DNA of 64,000 nt from Pseudomonas helleri (GTDB lineage: Bacteria; Pseudomonadota; Gammaproteobacteria; Pseudomonadales; Pseudomonadaceae). The translations under genes were made by a program, and so were the position numbers. A model generated the notes under the pieces. The model was not told the origin of the DNA, made no database searches, and saw only the letters and a program-made list of their open reading frames with translations. Below are positions 55,143 through 64,000 of this stretch, in pieces. The stretch spans positions 1 through 64,000 of the forward strand of contig NZ_WIWC01000003.1 in NCBI RefSeq assembly GCF_009600315.1, read 5' to 3'. Every line of letters begins with the position of its first letter. Positions within the stretch are counted from its first letter, which is position 1.

Positions 55143-57218
55143 TTAGACTTGGCCATATTGTTGACCATGGCGCAGCCAGCGGTCGAGCAGGGGACTGACA
55201 TGGCTTGGCCAACGCTCCAGCAAAGCCAGCGCCGCCTCGCGCACGGCGGGCAGCAGGTCGGCATCACGCATCAAGTCAGCCACTTTGAACTGCAACAGCC
55301 CGGTTTGCCGAGTGCCGAGCATTTCTCCGGGGCCGCGCAACTCCAAGTCTTTTTCTGCAATCACAAACCCGTCGTTAGTCTCGCGCATGATGCCCAAGCG
55401 TTGACGCCCCACTTGCGACAGCGGCGGATGATAGAGCAGCACGCAGTGACTGGCCGCGCTGCCCCGGCCTACACGCCCGCGTAATTGGTGCAGTTGCGAC
55501 AACCCCAGGCGCTCGGGGTTTTCAATGATCATCAAACTGGCATTGGGAACGTCCACGCCCACTTCAATCACCGTCGTGGCAACCAGCAATTGCAGTTCAC
55601 CGGCCTTGAAGCGGGCCATGACCTCGGCTTTCTCGGCGGCTTTCATGCGCCCGTGGATCAAGCCCACACGCAGCTCGCCCAAAGCACTGGTCAGGTCTTC
55701 AAACGTGGTTTCGGCGGCCTGGCAGGTCATCTCTTCGGATTCTTCGATCAGCGTGCACACCCAATAGGCCTGTCGCCCTTCGGCGCAGGCCGCACGGACC
55801 CGTTCAATCACTTCGACGCGCCGCGTGTCGACCACCAACACGGTATTGACTGGGGTTCGGCCGGGCGGCAATTCGTCGAGGATCGAGGTGTCCAGATCGG
55901 CGTAAGCACTCATGGCCAGCGTGCGAGGAATCGGCGTGGCCGTCATGATCAACTGGTGCGGGCACATCACCCCGCCCACACCTTTATTGCGCAGGGCCAG
56001 ACGTTGCTGAACACCAAAACGGTGCTGCTCATCAATGATGACCAGTGCAAGGTTTTTGAACTGAACCTGATCTTGAAACAGCGCGTGGGTACCCACCACC
56101 ATCGGTGCGCCGCTGGCGATTTGTTCCATGGCCGCCGTGCGTGCTTTGCCTTTGAGCTTGCCGGCCAGCCAGGCGACTTCAATACCCAGCGGTTCCAGCC
56201 AGCGTTTAAAGCTGATGAAATGCTGCTCGGCGAGAATTTCGGTGGGGGCCATCAAGGCCACCTGATACCCCGCCTCTAATGCCTGCAACGCTGCAAGCGC
56301 CGCCACCACCGTTTTACCGGCGCCGACATCGCCCTGTATCAGACGCAGCATGGGTTCAGGCTGGCAGAGATCGTAGGCGATTTCATTGCCCACCCGTATT
56401 TGAGCCCCGGTGGGCGCAAAGCCGAGATTGGCGAGGAATTTCGTGGGCAGCTTTTTGGCCTTGGGCAGCACCGGCGCCTGCTGGGAACGCAGGCTTTCAC
56501 GCAGACGTTGTTGGGAGAGCTGATGGGTCAACAGCTCTTCAAACGCCAGACGGTGTTGCGCCCAGTGATGACCCAGTGCCAGCTCTTCCACATCGGCATC
56601 TGCCGGAGGTTGATGCAAATAGCGAATGGCTTCGTCGAGCGGGGCCAGTTGATAGTCTTTCGCCAGTTCGGGCGGGAGCCAATCGGGCAGGCTGCGAGGG
56701 CCAAGCATGGCCAGACTTTGCTGGCTGAGCTGGCGCAGGCGCTGCTGAGTCAGACCTTCGGTGGTCGGGTAAATGGGCGTCAGTGTGGTATCGACGGGCG
56801 GCGGCTCGTCACCGGTAATGGCACGGTATTCAGGGTGATAAATTTCCAGACCTGAAGCACCGGGCCGCGCTTCGCCATAACAACGCACCTCAGTGCCACG
56901 CTTTAAACTTTCTTTTTGCGCATTGCTGAAGTGATAGAAGCGCAGGCTCAGGCCGCCCGTGCCGTCATTGATGCGCACCAGCAAGCTGCGACGCTTGCCC
57001 ATGACCACATCCGTGCCGATAACACGGCCCTCGACCACCGCATCCTGACCCGGGCGCAAAGCGCCAATCGGCACCACGCGCGTGCGGTCCTGATAACGCA
57101 GGGGCAAATGGAACAACACGTCCTGAACGGTTTCGAGACCGACCTTGGCCAGCTTCTCGGCCATAGCCTCGCCCACGCCCTTGAGCGCGGTGACCGACAC
57201 ATTCGACAACTCGGACAT
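55143..57218 (-). CDS. recG: ATP-dependent DNA helicase RecG
   Basis: 691 residues, a branch-migration helicase that remodels stalled replication forks and Holliday junctions. The wedge/OB domain is in the first ~250 residues. Helicase motifs: Walker A GDVGAGKTV, DEQH box in IIDEQHRFGV, motif III TATPIPRTLA, motif VI QLRGRVGRG. The C-terminal TRG-type region follows. Start 57218 (MSELSNVSV) gives the family length; the frame opens at 57263 inside oxyR. The start is 12 bp from the oxyR stop, so they are likely co-transcribed. Confidence 0.96.
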   Translation of the reverse strand: MSELSNVSVTALKGVGEAMAEKLAKVGLETVQDVLFHLPLRYQDRTRVVPIGALRPGQDAVVEGRVIGTDVVMGKRRSLLVRINDGTGGLSLRFYHFSNAQKESLKRGTEVRCYGEARPGASGLEIYHPEYRAITGDEPPPVDTTLTPIYPTTEGLTQQRLRQLSQQSLAMLGPRSLPDWLPPELAKDYQLAPLDEAIRYLHQPPADADVEELALGHHWAQHRLAFEELLTHQLSQQRLRESLRSQQAPVLPKAKKLPTKFLANLGFAPTGAQIRVGNEIAYDLCQPEPMLRLIQGDVGAGKTVVAALAALQALEAGYQVALMAPTEILAEQHFISFKRWLEPLGIEVAWLAGKLKGKARTAAMEQIASGAPMVVGTHALFQDQVQFKNLALVIIDEQHRFGVQQRLALRNKGVGGVMCPHQLIMTATPIPRTLAMSAYADLDTSILDELPPGRTPVNTVLVVDTRRVEVIERVRAACAEGRQAYWVCTLIEESEEMTCQAAETTFEDLTSALGELRVGLIHGRMKAAEKAEVMARFKAGELQLLVATTVIEVGVDVPNASLMIIENPERLGLSQLHQLRGRVGRGSAASHCVLLYHPPLSQVGRQRLGIMRETNDGFVIAEKDLELRGPGEMLGTRQTGLLQFKVADLMRDADLLPAVREAALALLERWPSHVSPLLDRWLRHGQQYGQV

Positions 57219-57229
57219 CGGCGCCGCTC

Positions 57230-58150
57230 TTAGGTCGCGGCAGGTGGCTTGGCCACCGAGCACAGACGGATGGAGTCCGCGAGGATTTCAATCGCCTTGG
57301 GCCGTGGAAAGCTGGCGCGCCAGGCAATCGCCACCGTGCGGAACGGCACCGGCGGGGTCAGCGGACGCACGGCCAGTACGCCGGGGGCGTAATGGTGACT
57401 GTCGACAGCCGACAACGGCAGGATGGAAATACCCAAGCCCGAAGCCACCATATGACGGATGGTTTCCAGCGAGCTGGATTCAACGGTGGTGTGGCTGGCG
57501 CCGTCTTTGCCTTTGGCCAGCGTCGGGCAGGCTTCAAGTACCTGATCGCGAAAACAGTGACCCTCACCCAGTAACAGCAAGCTCTTGTCATTCAACAGGC
57601 TGGCGTCAATGGTGTCGCGCTGGGTCCAGGGGTGTTCACTGGGCATCAAAACGTAGAACGGCTCATCGTAAAGCGGCAGGGTCAGGACATCAGCCTCCTG
57701 AAACGGCAGGGCGATGATGATCGCGTCCAGTTCACCATTGCGCAGTTTGTCGCGCAGCACATGAGTGAAGTTTTCTTCAATATACAACGGCATCTGCGGG
57801 GCTACCCGGTGCAGTTGCGGAATCAGGTGCGGAAACAGATACGGGCCAACGGTATAGATTGCGCCGACCTTGAGCGGTGCGGTCAGCTGGTTTTTGCCGG
57901 CTTGGGCAAGCTCGCGAATACCTTGGGCTTGCTCCAGCACTTTTTGCGCTTGGGCGACGATACCTTCGCCGACCGGCGTAAGACGCACGGCGCTTTTGCT
58001 GCGTTCAAAAATCAGCACACCGAGTTCGTCTTCCAGTTTTTTCACACCCACCGACAACGTCGGTTGGCTGACATGGCAGCGTTCGGCCGCGTGGCCGAAG
58101 TGTTGCTCTTGGGCGAGCGTCACGATGTAACGTAATTCTGTAAGCGTCAT
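57230..58150 (-). CDS. oxyR: Hydrogen peroxide-sensing regulator OxyR
   Basis: 306 residues, LysR-type. N-terminal HTH: MTLTELRYIVTLAQEQHFGHAA by its ends, then SQPTLSVGVKKLE. The redox-switch cysteines are in GHCFRDQVLEACP, spaced nine residues apart as Cys199 and Cys208 of E. coli. It activates catalase and alkyl hydroperoxide reductase genes under H2O2. Upstream of recG, downstream of the tonB terminator. Confidence 0.96.
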   Translation of the reverse strand: MTLTELRYIVTLAQEQHFGHAAERCHVSQPTLSVGVKKLEDELGVLIFERSKSAVRLTPVGEGIVAQAQKVLEQAQGIRELAQAGKNQLTAPLKVGAIYTVGPYLFPHLIPQLHRVAPQMPLYIEENFTHVLRDKLRNGELDAIIIALPFQEADVLTLPLYDEPFYVLMPSEHPWTQRDTIDASLLNDKSLLLLGEGHCFRDQVLEACPTLAKGKDGASHTTVESSSLETIRHMVASGLGISILPLSAVDSHHYAPGVLAVRPLTPPVPFRTVAIAWRASFPRPKAIEILADSIRLCSVAKPPAAT

Positions 58151-58276
58151 AGCGGGCGTCCCTGTGGTTGCGGGCCAAGAATAGCGGCTGCAATCGATAG
58201 ACGCACGTTATCAGACATTCTCCTTACAGCTAAAGAGGCTAATGGCTGTCAGACGTTTTTATCTATAGCCCAGATG

Positions 58277-58306
58277 CATAAAGGGCACCCTGAGGTGCCC
58301 TTTATG
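58277..58306 (-). terminator. Hairpin terminator after tonB
   Basis: A 13-bp perfect stem CATAAAGGGCACC/GGTGCCCTTTATG with a 4-base loop, four bases after the tonB stop on the minus strand. There is no long T tract, so termination efficiency is uncertain. Confidence 0.65.
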
Positions 58307-58309
58307 GTG

Positions 58310-59056
58310 TTAACGCCGACGTTTATCGATGGAGTAAACGAACGGTGCCACGATTTCGATAGTGCCGTTGGTTAGCATCTCGGGTGGCGGCTTGGGCAAT
58401 GGCTGTGCCCGACGGATCATTTCCAGGGTGGCCCGGTCCAGATCCGCATTGCCGGAACGTCCTACCAGCTCGTAAGACAGCACCTTGCCTTCGGCGTCGA
58501 CCACAAAGCGCAGACGGTTCAGACCTTCCTTGCCTCGCGACTGCGCGGCAGCTGGGTACTTTTTGTACTTGCCCAAGTGCGCCAGCAACGTACCTTCCCA
58601 GCTGGCTTTGGCAGCCAATTGTTGGGCCGACGGGCCAGGGGCCGGTGCGGCAGACTTCTCACTCGGTGCCTTGGTCGGTGTCGCGTCGCTCGGTTTCTCT
58701 TCTGAAGGCTTTTCTTTAACCGGCTCAGTTTTTTCCACAGGCTTGGGCGGCTGAGGCTTCTGCTTGGGTTTAACCGGTTTGGGAACAGCAATCTTCGGCT
58801 TGGGCGCTTCCGCCAGCTTGGGGATCGGCAACTCTTCCACGGGAGCCGGCGGTTGTGGTGGCGTCACCACTTTCGGCGGCGCAGGCGGTGGCGGTGCTGG
58901 CAACGGTGCCAGATCAATCATCATCGCTTGCGGTGGGAGTTCGACAGTCCGCGGGTTGGACCATTGCAGGGCAAGAATCACTGCCACTGCATGGATCGCC
59001 AACACCGCGGCCAAGCTGATTGCGTAACGCGTCATCTTTTGGCGCGCTATGGTCAT
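58310..59056 (-). CDS. tonB: Energy-transducing protein TonB
   Basis: 248 residues. One N-terminal TM segment (about residues 13-32, ISLAAVLAIHAVAVILALQW by its ends), a long Pro/Lys-rich periplasm-spanning region (about 50-140, PPPPAPPK, KPVKPKQKPQPPKPVEK), then the globular C-terminal domain ending with LPKPPPEM. Couples the inner-membrane proton motive force to outer-membrane receptors such as the one at 46471. Last gene of exbB-exbD-tonB, overlapping exbD by 4 bp. Confidence 0.95.
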   Translation of the reverse strand: MTIARQKMTRYAISLAAVLAIHAVAVILALQWSNPRTVELPPQAMMIDLAPLPAPPPPAPPKVVTPPQPPAPVEELPIPKLAEAPKPKIAVPKPVKPKQKPQPPKPVEKTEPVKEKPSEEKPSDATPTKAPSEKSAAPAPGPSAQQLAAKASWEGTLLAHLGKYKKYPAAAQSRGKEGLNRLRFVVDAEGKVLSYELVGRSGNADLDRATLEMIRRAQPLPKPPPEMLTNGTIEIVAPFVYSIDKRRR

Positions 59057-59478
59057 TTCTTGGCTGCCGTCTCAAGTCCGACCAGACCTACCTTCAAATA
59101 ACCCGCTGCGCGCAATGCATCCATCACGCTCATCAAGTCACCGTAGTCCACACCTTTGTCGGCCTGGAAGAAGATGGTCGTGTCTTTGTTGTTGTGCGTC
59201 CTGGCATCCAGGGTTGGTCCCAGCGCCTCAACTGTCACCGGGTCTTCACCCAGATATAAACGCTGGTCAGCCTTGACGCTCAGGAACACAGGCTTCTCGG
59301 GACGCGGCGCTGGCTTGGCCGTCGACGCAGGCAGATCAACCTTGATATCCACGGTGGCCAGCGGTGCGGCCACCATGAAGATGATCAGCAGTACCAGCAT
59401 CACGTCAATAAAAGGGGTGACGTTGATTTCATGGTTCTCGGCGAGATCGTCATCGCCTTCTTTTAAATGCAGGCCCAT
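59053..59478 (-). CDS. exbD: Biopolymer transport protein ExbD
   Basis: 141 residues. A single TM segment (about 22-42) carries the conserved Asp in INVTPFIDVMLVLLIIFMV by its ends (NVTPFIDV, IIFMV), the proton-motive residue of the family. The C-terminal ~90 residues are periplasmic. Works with ExbB and TonB. Confidence 0.95.
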   Translation of the reverse strand: MGLHLKEGDDDLAENHEINVTPFIDVMLVLLIIFMVAAPLATVDIKVDLPASTAKPAPRPEKPVFLSVKADQRLYLGEDPVTVEALGPTLDARTHNNKDTTIFFQADKGVDYGDLMSVMDALRAAGYLKVGLVGLETAAKK

Positions 59479-59484
59479 GGTCTA

Positions 59485-60465
59485 TTACCCCACTTTGACC
59501 ATGTGCGGTTGCGAGCTGCGCTCGGGCGGCAGGTGATCGAGATCACGGCTAACCAACAGCAACACCTCTGCCGACGCATCAGCCACTTGAGCTTTGTAGC
59601 CGGTGATGGAGCGAGCGAATACGTTGTAGATCACTACCGCTGGAATCGCCGCAACCAGACCCAATGCAGTGGCCAGCAGGGCCTCGGCAATGCCGGGCGC
59701 TACGACGGCCAGGTTGGTGGTTTGGGTTTTGGCGATGCCGATAAAGCTGTTCATGATGCCCCACACCGTACCGAACAGACCCACGAACGGGGCCGTGGAG
59801 CCGATGGTGGCGAGAATACCCGTGCCGCTGCTCATGTTACGGCCGCAAGCAGCAACCAGACGCTCAAGGCGGAAGCTGACGCGCTCTTTGATGCCTTCTT
59901 TCTCGCGGCTATTGGCCGACAGGCGCATCTCTTCAAGGGCATCCTGCACCAGCAAGTGGGCAAGCGTGCCTTCTTTGCCGGCCGTCTCGCTGGCTTCTTT
60001 GAGGGTGCGGGCTTTTTTCAGTTGGGCGATTTCAATGCGCAGACGGCGTTTGGCGCCCAGCACTTCGAAGCCTTTGGCAATCCAGATCGTCCAGGTAATG
60101 ATCGAGGCGATGGCTAGACCGATCATGACGATTTTGACGATGATGTCGGCGTTCTTGTACATGCCCCAAGGCGACAGGTCGTGGGCCATGCCCAGGCTAT
60201 TGCCTTCCTCGGCAACGATCTGTGGCGCATCATTGGCCGGCGCTACGGCGCCTTCAGCCAAAGCAGGGTCAGTTGCACCCGGCGTTGCAGCAGGCGCCGG
60301 AGCGACAGATTCGGTTGCCGGTTGAACGGCTGGAGTGGCAGGCTCGTCTGCAAAGGCCGCAGCAGGTGCCAGCAACAAGCTGAACATCAGCGCAGCTAGC
60401 CCACGCCAAAGGCGTGTCGGGCTTAACAGCGGGGTTGGCGAAGCGTTGGGATGATTGCGTGTCAT
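59485..60465 (-). CDS. exbB: Biopolymer transport protein ExbB
   Basis: 326 residues. A signal-like segment (about 20-40, ending AFADEP) and an Ala/Pro-rich periplasmic stretch precede the three TM helices; the first begins near DIIVKIVMIGLAIASII. FVGLFGTVWGIMNSFIGIA by its ends and VAPGIAEALLATALGLVAAIPA are the proton-channel helices. The long N-terminus is usual for Pseudomonas ExbB. First gene of the operon. I saw no convincing Fur box upstream. Confidence 0.94.
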   Translation of the reverse strand: MTRNHPNASPTPLLSPTRLWRGLAALMFSLLLAPAAAFADEPATPAVQPATESVAPAPAATPGATDPALAEGAVAPANDAPQIVAEEGNSLGMAHDLSPWGMYKNADIIVKIVMIGLAIASIITWTIWIAKGFEVLGAKRRLRIEIAQLKKARTLKEASETAGKEGTLAHLLVQDALEEMRLSANSREKEGIKERVSFRLERLVAACGRNMSSGTGILATIGSTAPFVGLFGTVWGIMNSFIGIAKTQTTNLAVVAPGIAEALLATALGLVAAIPAVVIYNVFARSITGYKAQVADASAEVLLLVSRDLDHLPPERSSQPHMVKVG

Positions 60466-60653
60466 GCTAGCCGGACCTGAGAAAAGTATGAAGGTTTTGC
60501 CCTACAACGCGTCTTAAGACCCAGGGCAATTGATGCGTTATTATTGCAAGTAATTCTTGTTAACAAAAGCAATAGCCTCTGTTTTTTTCGTCTGTCACTA
60601 CCTTGGTAGTGCTTATCCACGCAGCTTTGTAACAATTTGTTAGGAGTTTTGAG

Positions 60654-61505
60654 ATGTCCAAAGCCTCAGTACTGATTGCCGGATGCGGCGATATCGGCAG
60701 CCGTTTGGCCACTCAACTGTTGAACAAAGGGTGGCAGGTCTATGGACTTCGGCGCTCGATTGAGCGGTTGCCAGCAGGTGTCACAGGAATCGCAGGCGAT
60801 CTGTTCAGCGAGCAGTGCCCCGCGCAATGGCCTACAGGTCAGATCGACTATGTCGTCTACAGCGCTGCCGCGACCGACCATGATGAGGCGGGTTATCAAG
60901 CCGCTTATGTCGACGGACTGACCCATACGCTGGCGTGGCTCAAACAAAACGGTCAGCAGCCAAAGCGCCTGTTGTTTGTTTCAAGTAGCGGCGTTTATGG
61001 TCAGAAAAATGGCGAGTGGGTCGATGAAATGTCTCCTGCCCAAGCGACCAGTTACTCGGGGCGAATCATGCTGGAGGCCGAGCGGGTAGCGTTGAAGAGC
61101 GGCATTCCAGCCAGCACTGTACGTTTGACCGGTATCTACGGCCCAGGCCGTGAGTGGATGCTGGGGCAAGTGCGCAAAGGTTATCGCGTGGCTGTCGACC
61201 CGCCGCTGTATGGCAACCGAATTCATGCGGATGATGCCGCCGGCTTACTGGCCTTCTTGCTTGATGCAGATTTGCAAGGTAAGACTTTGGACGACTGCTA
61301 CATCGGCGTAGACAACGACCCGGCCCCTCTGGCAGAGGTGGTGGGATGGCTACGCGAGCGTCTGGGTGTGACGACGTGGGCAGAAGAAGCCAGCGTACGC
61401 AGGGCGGGTAGCAAGCGTTGCAGCAATGCTCGGGCCAAGGCGTTGGGATGGGAGCCTCGGTACCCGAGTTATCGCGAAGGGTATGGGGAGATTTTGTCTA
61501 AATAA
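60654..61505 (+). CDS. NAD-dependent epimerase/dehydratase-like protein
   Basis: 283 residues of the extended SDR superfamily (YeeZ-like). The nucleotide-binding motif is IAGCGDIGSRLA near residue 8 (GxGxxG), VSSSGVYG is near 105, and the YxxxK appears shifted or degenerate (SYSGRIMLEAER, with no Lys four residues after Tyr). The substrate is unknown. Divergent from exbB across 188 bp; TTAGGAG precedes the start. Confidence 0.85.
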   Translation: MSKASVLIAGCGDIGSRLATQLLNKGWQVYGLRRSIERLPAGVTGIAGDLFSEQCPAQWPTGQIDYVVYSAAATDHDEAGYQAAYVDGLTHTLAWLKQNGQQPKRLLFVSSSGVYGQKNGEWVDEMSPAQATSYSGRIMLEAERVALKSGIPASTVRLTGIYGPGREWMLGQVRKGYRVAVDPPLYGNRIHADDAAGLLAFLLDADLQGKTLDDCYIGVDNDPAPLAEVVGWLRERLGVTTWAEEASVRRAGSKRCSNARAKALGWEPRYPSYREGYGEILSK

Positions 61506-61539
61506 TTAAGCTGCAAGCTGCAAATTTGCAGCTTGACGC

Positions 61540-62283
61540 TTACAGCTGCTTTTCCAACAACCACTCTCGCTTGCCGGGATAAAGCTGGGGCATTTCGTCA
61601 GGCTTTGCAGAGTCCAAGGCCTGGAATATTTCCAGCTGGGGCCCTTTGCGTACAAAGATGTGGGCCGCACCCACTTCGTCCTGCTGCAACCAGAGGCTGT
61701 CGTACTCGCCGCTCATCGACGCGCAGTCGCCTGCCAGACACAGGGCGTAAGCATTCGCATCGGGCAGTCCTTTGACTTGGCCATCGGCCAGAAATGTCAC
61801 TTGATTGCCTTGGCCTTTACCGCTGACCACTCGCCACTGACCGCCCAGATAAGCAGACTTGAGCGCATGTTCGAAATGCGTGCCCAAAGGCGCATCGCTG
61901 GCCAGGTTAACGCCCGAGCGCATGAATGATTGTCGTGGGTCGTCGTCGCTGGCGGCTTGAATCAATTGGTTGCCGCTGATGCTCAAGTCGGTAGACGTAC
62001 CGCCATAAAAGCTGACCTGCCAAACCCCGTCTTTCTCAGGCATCAGCTTGCCTTCAACCCACTCGAATCCATTGGTGTAATTGGCTTTGGCCGTTTGGCT
62101 GTCGATAGACCACTCAAGGTTTGGCCCATTAGCCAGCAAGGCTTCACGCAAGTTGCCGCCTTTGGCTGCTTCATCAATCGCCGCCTGATTGATCCATACA
62201 CCACTGATATCGCGAGAGGCGGGGTCGCTGGCACAGCCACCCAGAAAAATGGCAAGCAGTGACATAGCGAGCGCATTGCGCAT
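61540..62283 (-). CDS. Uncharacterised lipoprotein
   Basis: 247 residues. Lipoprotein signal with lipobox FLGGC (Cys about residue 17). No domain recognised; the body is beta-rich with motifs GVWINQAAIDEA and YDSLWLQQD. It may be an envelope-associated protein of unknown role. It follows ridA on the same strand after 69 bp and converges with the epimerase gene, where a small palindrome (AAGCTGCAAATTTGCAGCTT, 61517-61536) may terminate both. Confidence 0.75.
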   Translation of the reverse strand: MRNALAMSLLAIFLGGCASDPASRDISGVWINQAAIDEAAKGGNLREALLANGPNLEWSIDSQTAKANYTNGFEWVEGKLMPEKDGVWQVSFYGGTSTDLSISGNQLIQAASDDDPRQSFMRSGVNLASDAPLGTHFEHALKSAYLGGQWRVVSGKGQGNQVTFLADGQVKGLPDANAYALCLAGDCASMSGEYDSLWLQQDEVGAAHIFVRKGPQLEIFQALDSAKPDEMPQLYPGKREWLLEKQL

Positions 62284-62352
62284 GGCGGAATCCTTTTAAA
62301 GCGGGGGAAGCAGAGGGTTGGCGCAGCAGGAAGGTGCTGCGCCGAGGGGGTG

Positions 62353-62733
62353 TTACTCAATGACCAGAATAGCGTCCATCTCAACCTGCGAACCCTTGGG
62401 CAGGGCAGCAACGCCAATGGCAGCACGGGCCGGGTAAGGCTGTTCGAAGTACTGGCCCATGATTTCGTTAACCTTGGCGAAATGGCTCAGGTCGGTCAGG
62501 AAGATATTCAGCTTGACGATGTCCTTGAACGAACCACCTGCTGCCTCTGCCACGGACTTCAGGTTTTCAAACACCTGAATGGTCTGGGCTTCGAAGCCTT
62601 CAACCAGTTCCATGGTTTTCGGGTCCAACGGGATCTGACCGGACATGTAGACAGTATTGCCAGCTTTGATCGCCTGAGAGTAAGTACCGATAGCAGCAGG
62701 TGCCTTGTCGCTGGTGATAACAGTCTTGGACAT
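62353..62733 (-). CDS. ridA: 2-iminobutanoate/2-iminopropanoate deaminase RidA
   Basis: 126 residues, housekeeping RidA. Full signature: [23 protein letters not shown] by its ends, then [21 protein letters not shown] with the catalytic Arg and Glu. It hydrolyses reactive imines from PLP dehydratases. Directly downstream of spoT on the minus strand, as in other pseudomonads. Confidence 0.95.
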   Translation of the reverse strand: MSKTVITSDKAPAAIGTYSQAIKAGNTVYMSGQIPLDPKTMELVEGFEAQTIQVFENLKSVAEAAGGSFKDIVKLNIFLTDLSHFAKVNEIMGQYFEQPYPARAAIGVAALPKGSQVEMDAILVIE

Positions 62734-62757
62734 GGGTGACTCCTTGTAATGGGATGG

Positions 62758-64000
62758 CTACGCACGCATACGTGTGATGCGGATAACCCCGGTAAGGGCG
62801 CGCAGTTTTTTGATCACGCGGGCCAGGTGCACGCGGTCGTGCACGCTGACCACCAGTTGGACCACGCTGATACGACCATCGCGTTCGTCCATGCTGATTT
62901 TTTCGATGTTACCGTCTGCCGCATTGACGCTGCTGGCCAGCAGCGCAATCAAGCCGCGCTGATGTTCCAACTCGACGCGCAATTCGACATTGAATTCGCC
63001 AGTGACGTCCTTGGCCCACGAGAGCTGAATGCACTTTTCGGGGTTATGGCGGATTTCACTGATATTGCGGCAGTTGTCCAGGTGCACCACCATGCCTTTG
63101 CCCGCAGACAGATGACCCACAATCGGGTCGCCGGGGATCGGTGTACAGCATTTCGCGTAGCTGAGCACCAACCCTTCTGTACCGCGGATCGCCAGCGGGC
63201 CTTCAGGGCTTGGCAACTGATCACCTTCGCCCAGCAGGCGACGTGCAACGACATAGGCCATGCGGTTGCCCAGACCAATGTCTTCAAGCAGATCTTCGAC
63301 CTGCTCCAGGCGGTATTCCTGAAGCATGGCCTGAATGCGCTCGGCGGGAATTTTGTCCAGCGCGCTGTTGAAGCCGTTGAGTACTTTGTTCAGCAGACGC
63401 TCGCCCAAATTGACCGACTCGGAACGACGCTGCAATTTCAGCGCGTGACGAATGTGCGTGCGCGCCTTGCCGGTGACAACAAAATTGAGCCACGCCGGAT
63501 TCGGCCGGGCGCCAGGGGCGCTGACGATCTCGACCGTGGAGCCACTTTGCAGCGGCTCGGACAGCGGCGCGAGACGGCGATTGATGCGGCAGGCAATGCA
63601 GCTGTTACCAACGTCAGTGTGAACCGCGTAGGCAAAGTCGACCGCCGTGGAGCCTTTGGGCAGCTCCATGATGCGGCCCTTGGGCGTGAACACGTAGACC
63701 TCGTCCGGGAACAGGTCGATCTTCACGCTTTCGATAAATTCGAGGGAGTTGCCTGCGCGCTGCTGCATCTCCAGCACGCCTTTGACCCATTGCCGCGCTC
63801 GGGCATGGGTGCCGGTGTGTTGCTCGTCGCCACTGGACTTGTACAGCCAGTGGGCGGCAATACCGTTGTTGGCCATTTCTTCCATTTCACGGGTACGGAT
63901 CTGAATTTCGATCGGTACGCCATGCATGCCAAACAGCGTGGTATGCAACGACTGGTAGCCGTTGGCTTTGGGGATAGCGATGTAGTCTTTGAAGCGTCCC
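62758..64000 (-). CDS. spoT: Bifunctional (p)ppGpp synthase/hydrolase SpoT, 3' part
   Basis: At least 413 C-terminal residues; the gene runs off the window end, so the start, HD hydrolase and most of the synthetase domain are missing. The visible part opens in the synthetase domain (GRFKDYIAIPKANGYQSLHT by its ends, EIQIRTREM). It continues with the TGS domain (FTPKGRIMELPKGSTAVDFAY by its ends), the helical region, the zinc-finger-like CCTPIPGD and a C-terminal ACT domain. It controls the stringent response. Upstream of ridA, with 24 bp between. Confidence 0.96.
   Translation of the reverse strand, partial: GRFKDYIAIPKANGYQSLHTTLFGMHGVPIEIQIRTREMEEMANNGIAAHWLYKSSGDEQHTGTHARARQWVKGVLEMQQRAGNSLEFIESVKIDLFPDEVYVFTPKGRIMELPKGSTAVDFAYAVHTDVGNSCIACRINRRLAPLSEPLQSGSTVEIVSAPGARPNPAWLNFVVTGKARTHIRHALKLQRRSESVNLGERLLNKVLNGFNSALDKIPAERIQAMLQEYRLEQVEDLLEDIGLGNRMAYVVARRLLGEGDQLPSPEGPLAIRGTEGLVLSYAKCCTPIPGDPIVGHLSAGKGMVVHLDNCRNISEIRHNPEKCIQLSWAKDVTGEFNVELRVELEHQRGLIALLASSVNAADGNIEKISMDERDGRISVVQLVVSVHDRVHLARVIKKLRALTGVIRITRMRA

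Noticed and set aside
60500-60600. Fur box before exbB
   Set aside because: The AT-rich sequence near 60537-60560 matches the Fur consensus poorly, unlike the site at 46411.

Overview
The window is bacterial chromosome from the genus Pseudomonas. Nearly every gene has a clear Pseudomonas counterpart, and several blocks keep gene orders known from P. aeruginosa and P. putida. Base composition looks moderate for the genus, and REPIN-type repeats and CTCTCCC-type palindromes are frequent; this suggests the P. fluorescens/P. fragi side of the genus, but the species is not established. No tRNA, rRNA, CRISPR array, phage or insertion sequence was seen.

Layout. (1) 0.4-6 kb: a diguanylate cyclase, an EEP-family phosphodiesterase, dsbA, cytochrome c4 and engB, followed by an sRNA locus that matches ErsA in position, length, terminator and AlgU-type promoter. 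The usual next gene, polA, is absent; rpiA follows instead. (2) 6.9-9.5 kb: a small hydrolase, a degenerate sigma54-activator-like AAA+ protein and an orphan MetQ. Their control regions share a sequence element with the ssu operon 40 kb away. (3) 9.5-17 kb: a short RHS-core protein, a TriABC-type RND efflux system with two adaptors, and an SDR enzyme. (4) 17-24 kb: cycB, pauR, dadX, ridA, dadA, lrp, a YkgJ protein and a PauB-type oxidase. (5) 24-27 kb: a MocR-type regulator and a phospholipase D lipoprotein. (6) 27-38 kb: the complete spuABCDEFGH polyamine operon with divergent spuI. (7) 38-40 kb: a carbonic anhydrase homologue that has lost all three zinc histidines, then a TetR regulator. 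(8) 40-53.6 kb: a sulfonate block with tauABCD, an OprD-family porin, lsfA and ssuEADCBF. A TonB-dependent siderophore receptor sits inside it between two REPIN elements. (9) 53.6-64 kb: an HDOD protein, recG, oxyR, exbB-exbD-tonB, an epimerase, a lipoprotein, ridA and the 3' part of spoT.

How the genes work together. Two metabolic themes dominate. Polyamine and D-/L-alanine catabolism is concentrated between 17 and 38 kb, with the polyamine repressor PauR, a PauB oxidase, two gamma-glutamylpolyamine synthetases, the SpuA hydrolase, the SpuC transaminase and the SpuDEFGH importer in one neighbourhood. Hfq/Crc-type CA motifs lie in the leaders of spuI, spuD and dadA, which fits catabolite repression of these nitrogen and carbon sources. 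Organosulfur scavenging is split between 7-9.4 kb and 40-53.6 kb and covers uptake of taurine and alkanesulfonates, oxygenolytic desulfonation, flavin reduction and a peroxiredoxin.

The observations most worth following up are the zinc-less carbonic anhydrase, the activator-like AAA+ protein lacking its usual functional residues and its DNA-binding domain, the ErsA locus with displaced polA, and the siderophore receptor inserted into the sulfonate cluster.
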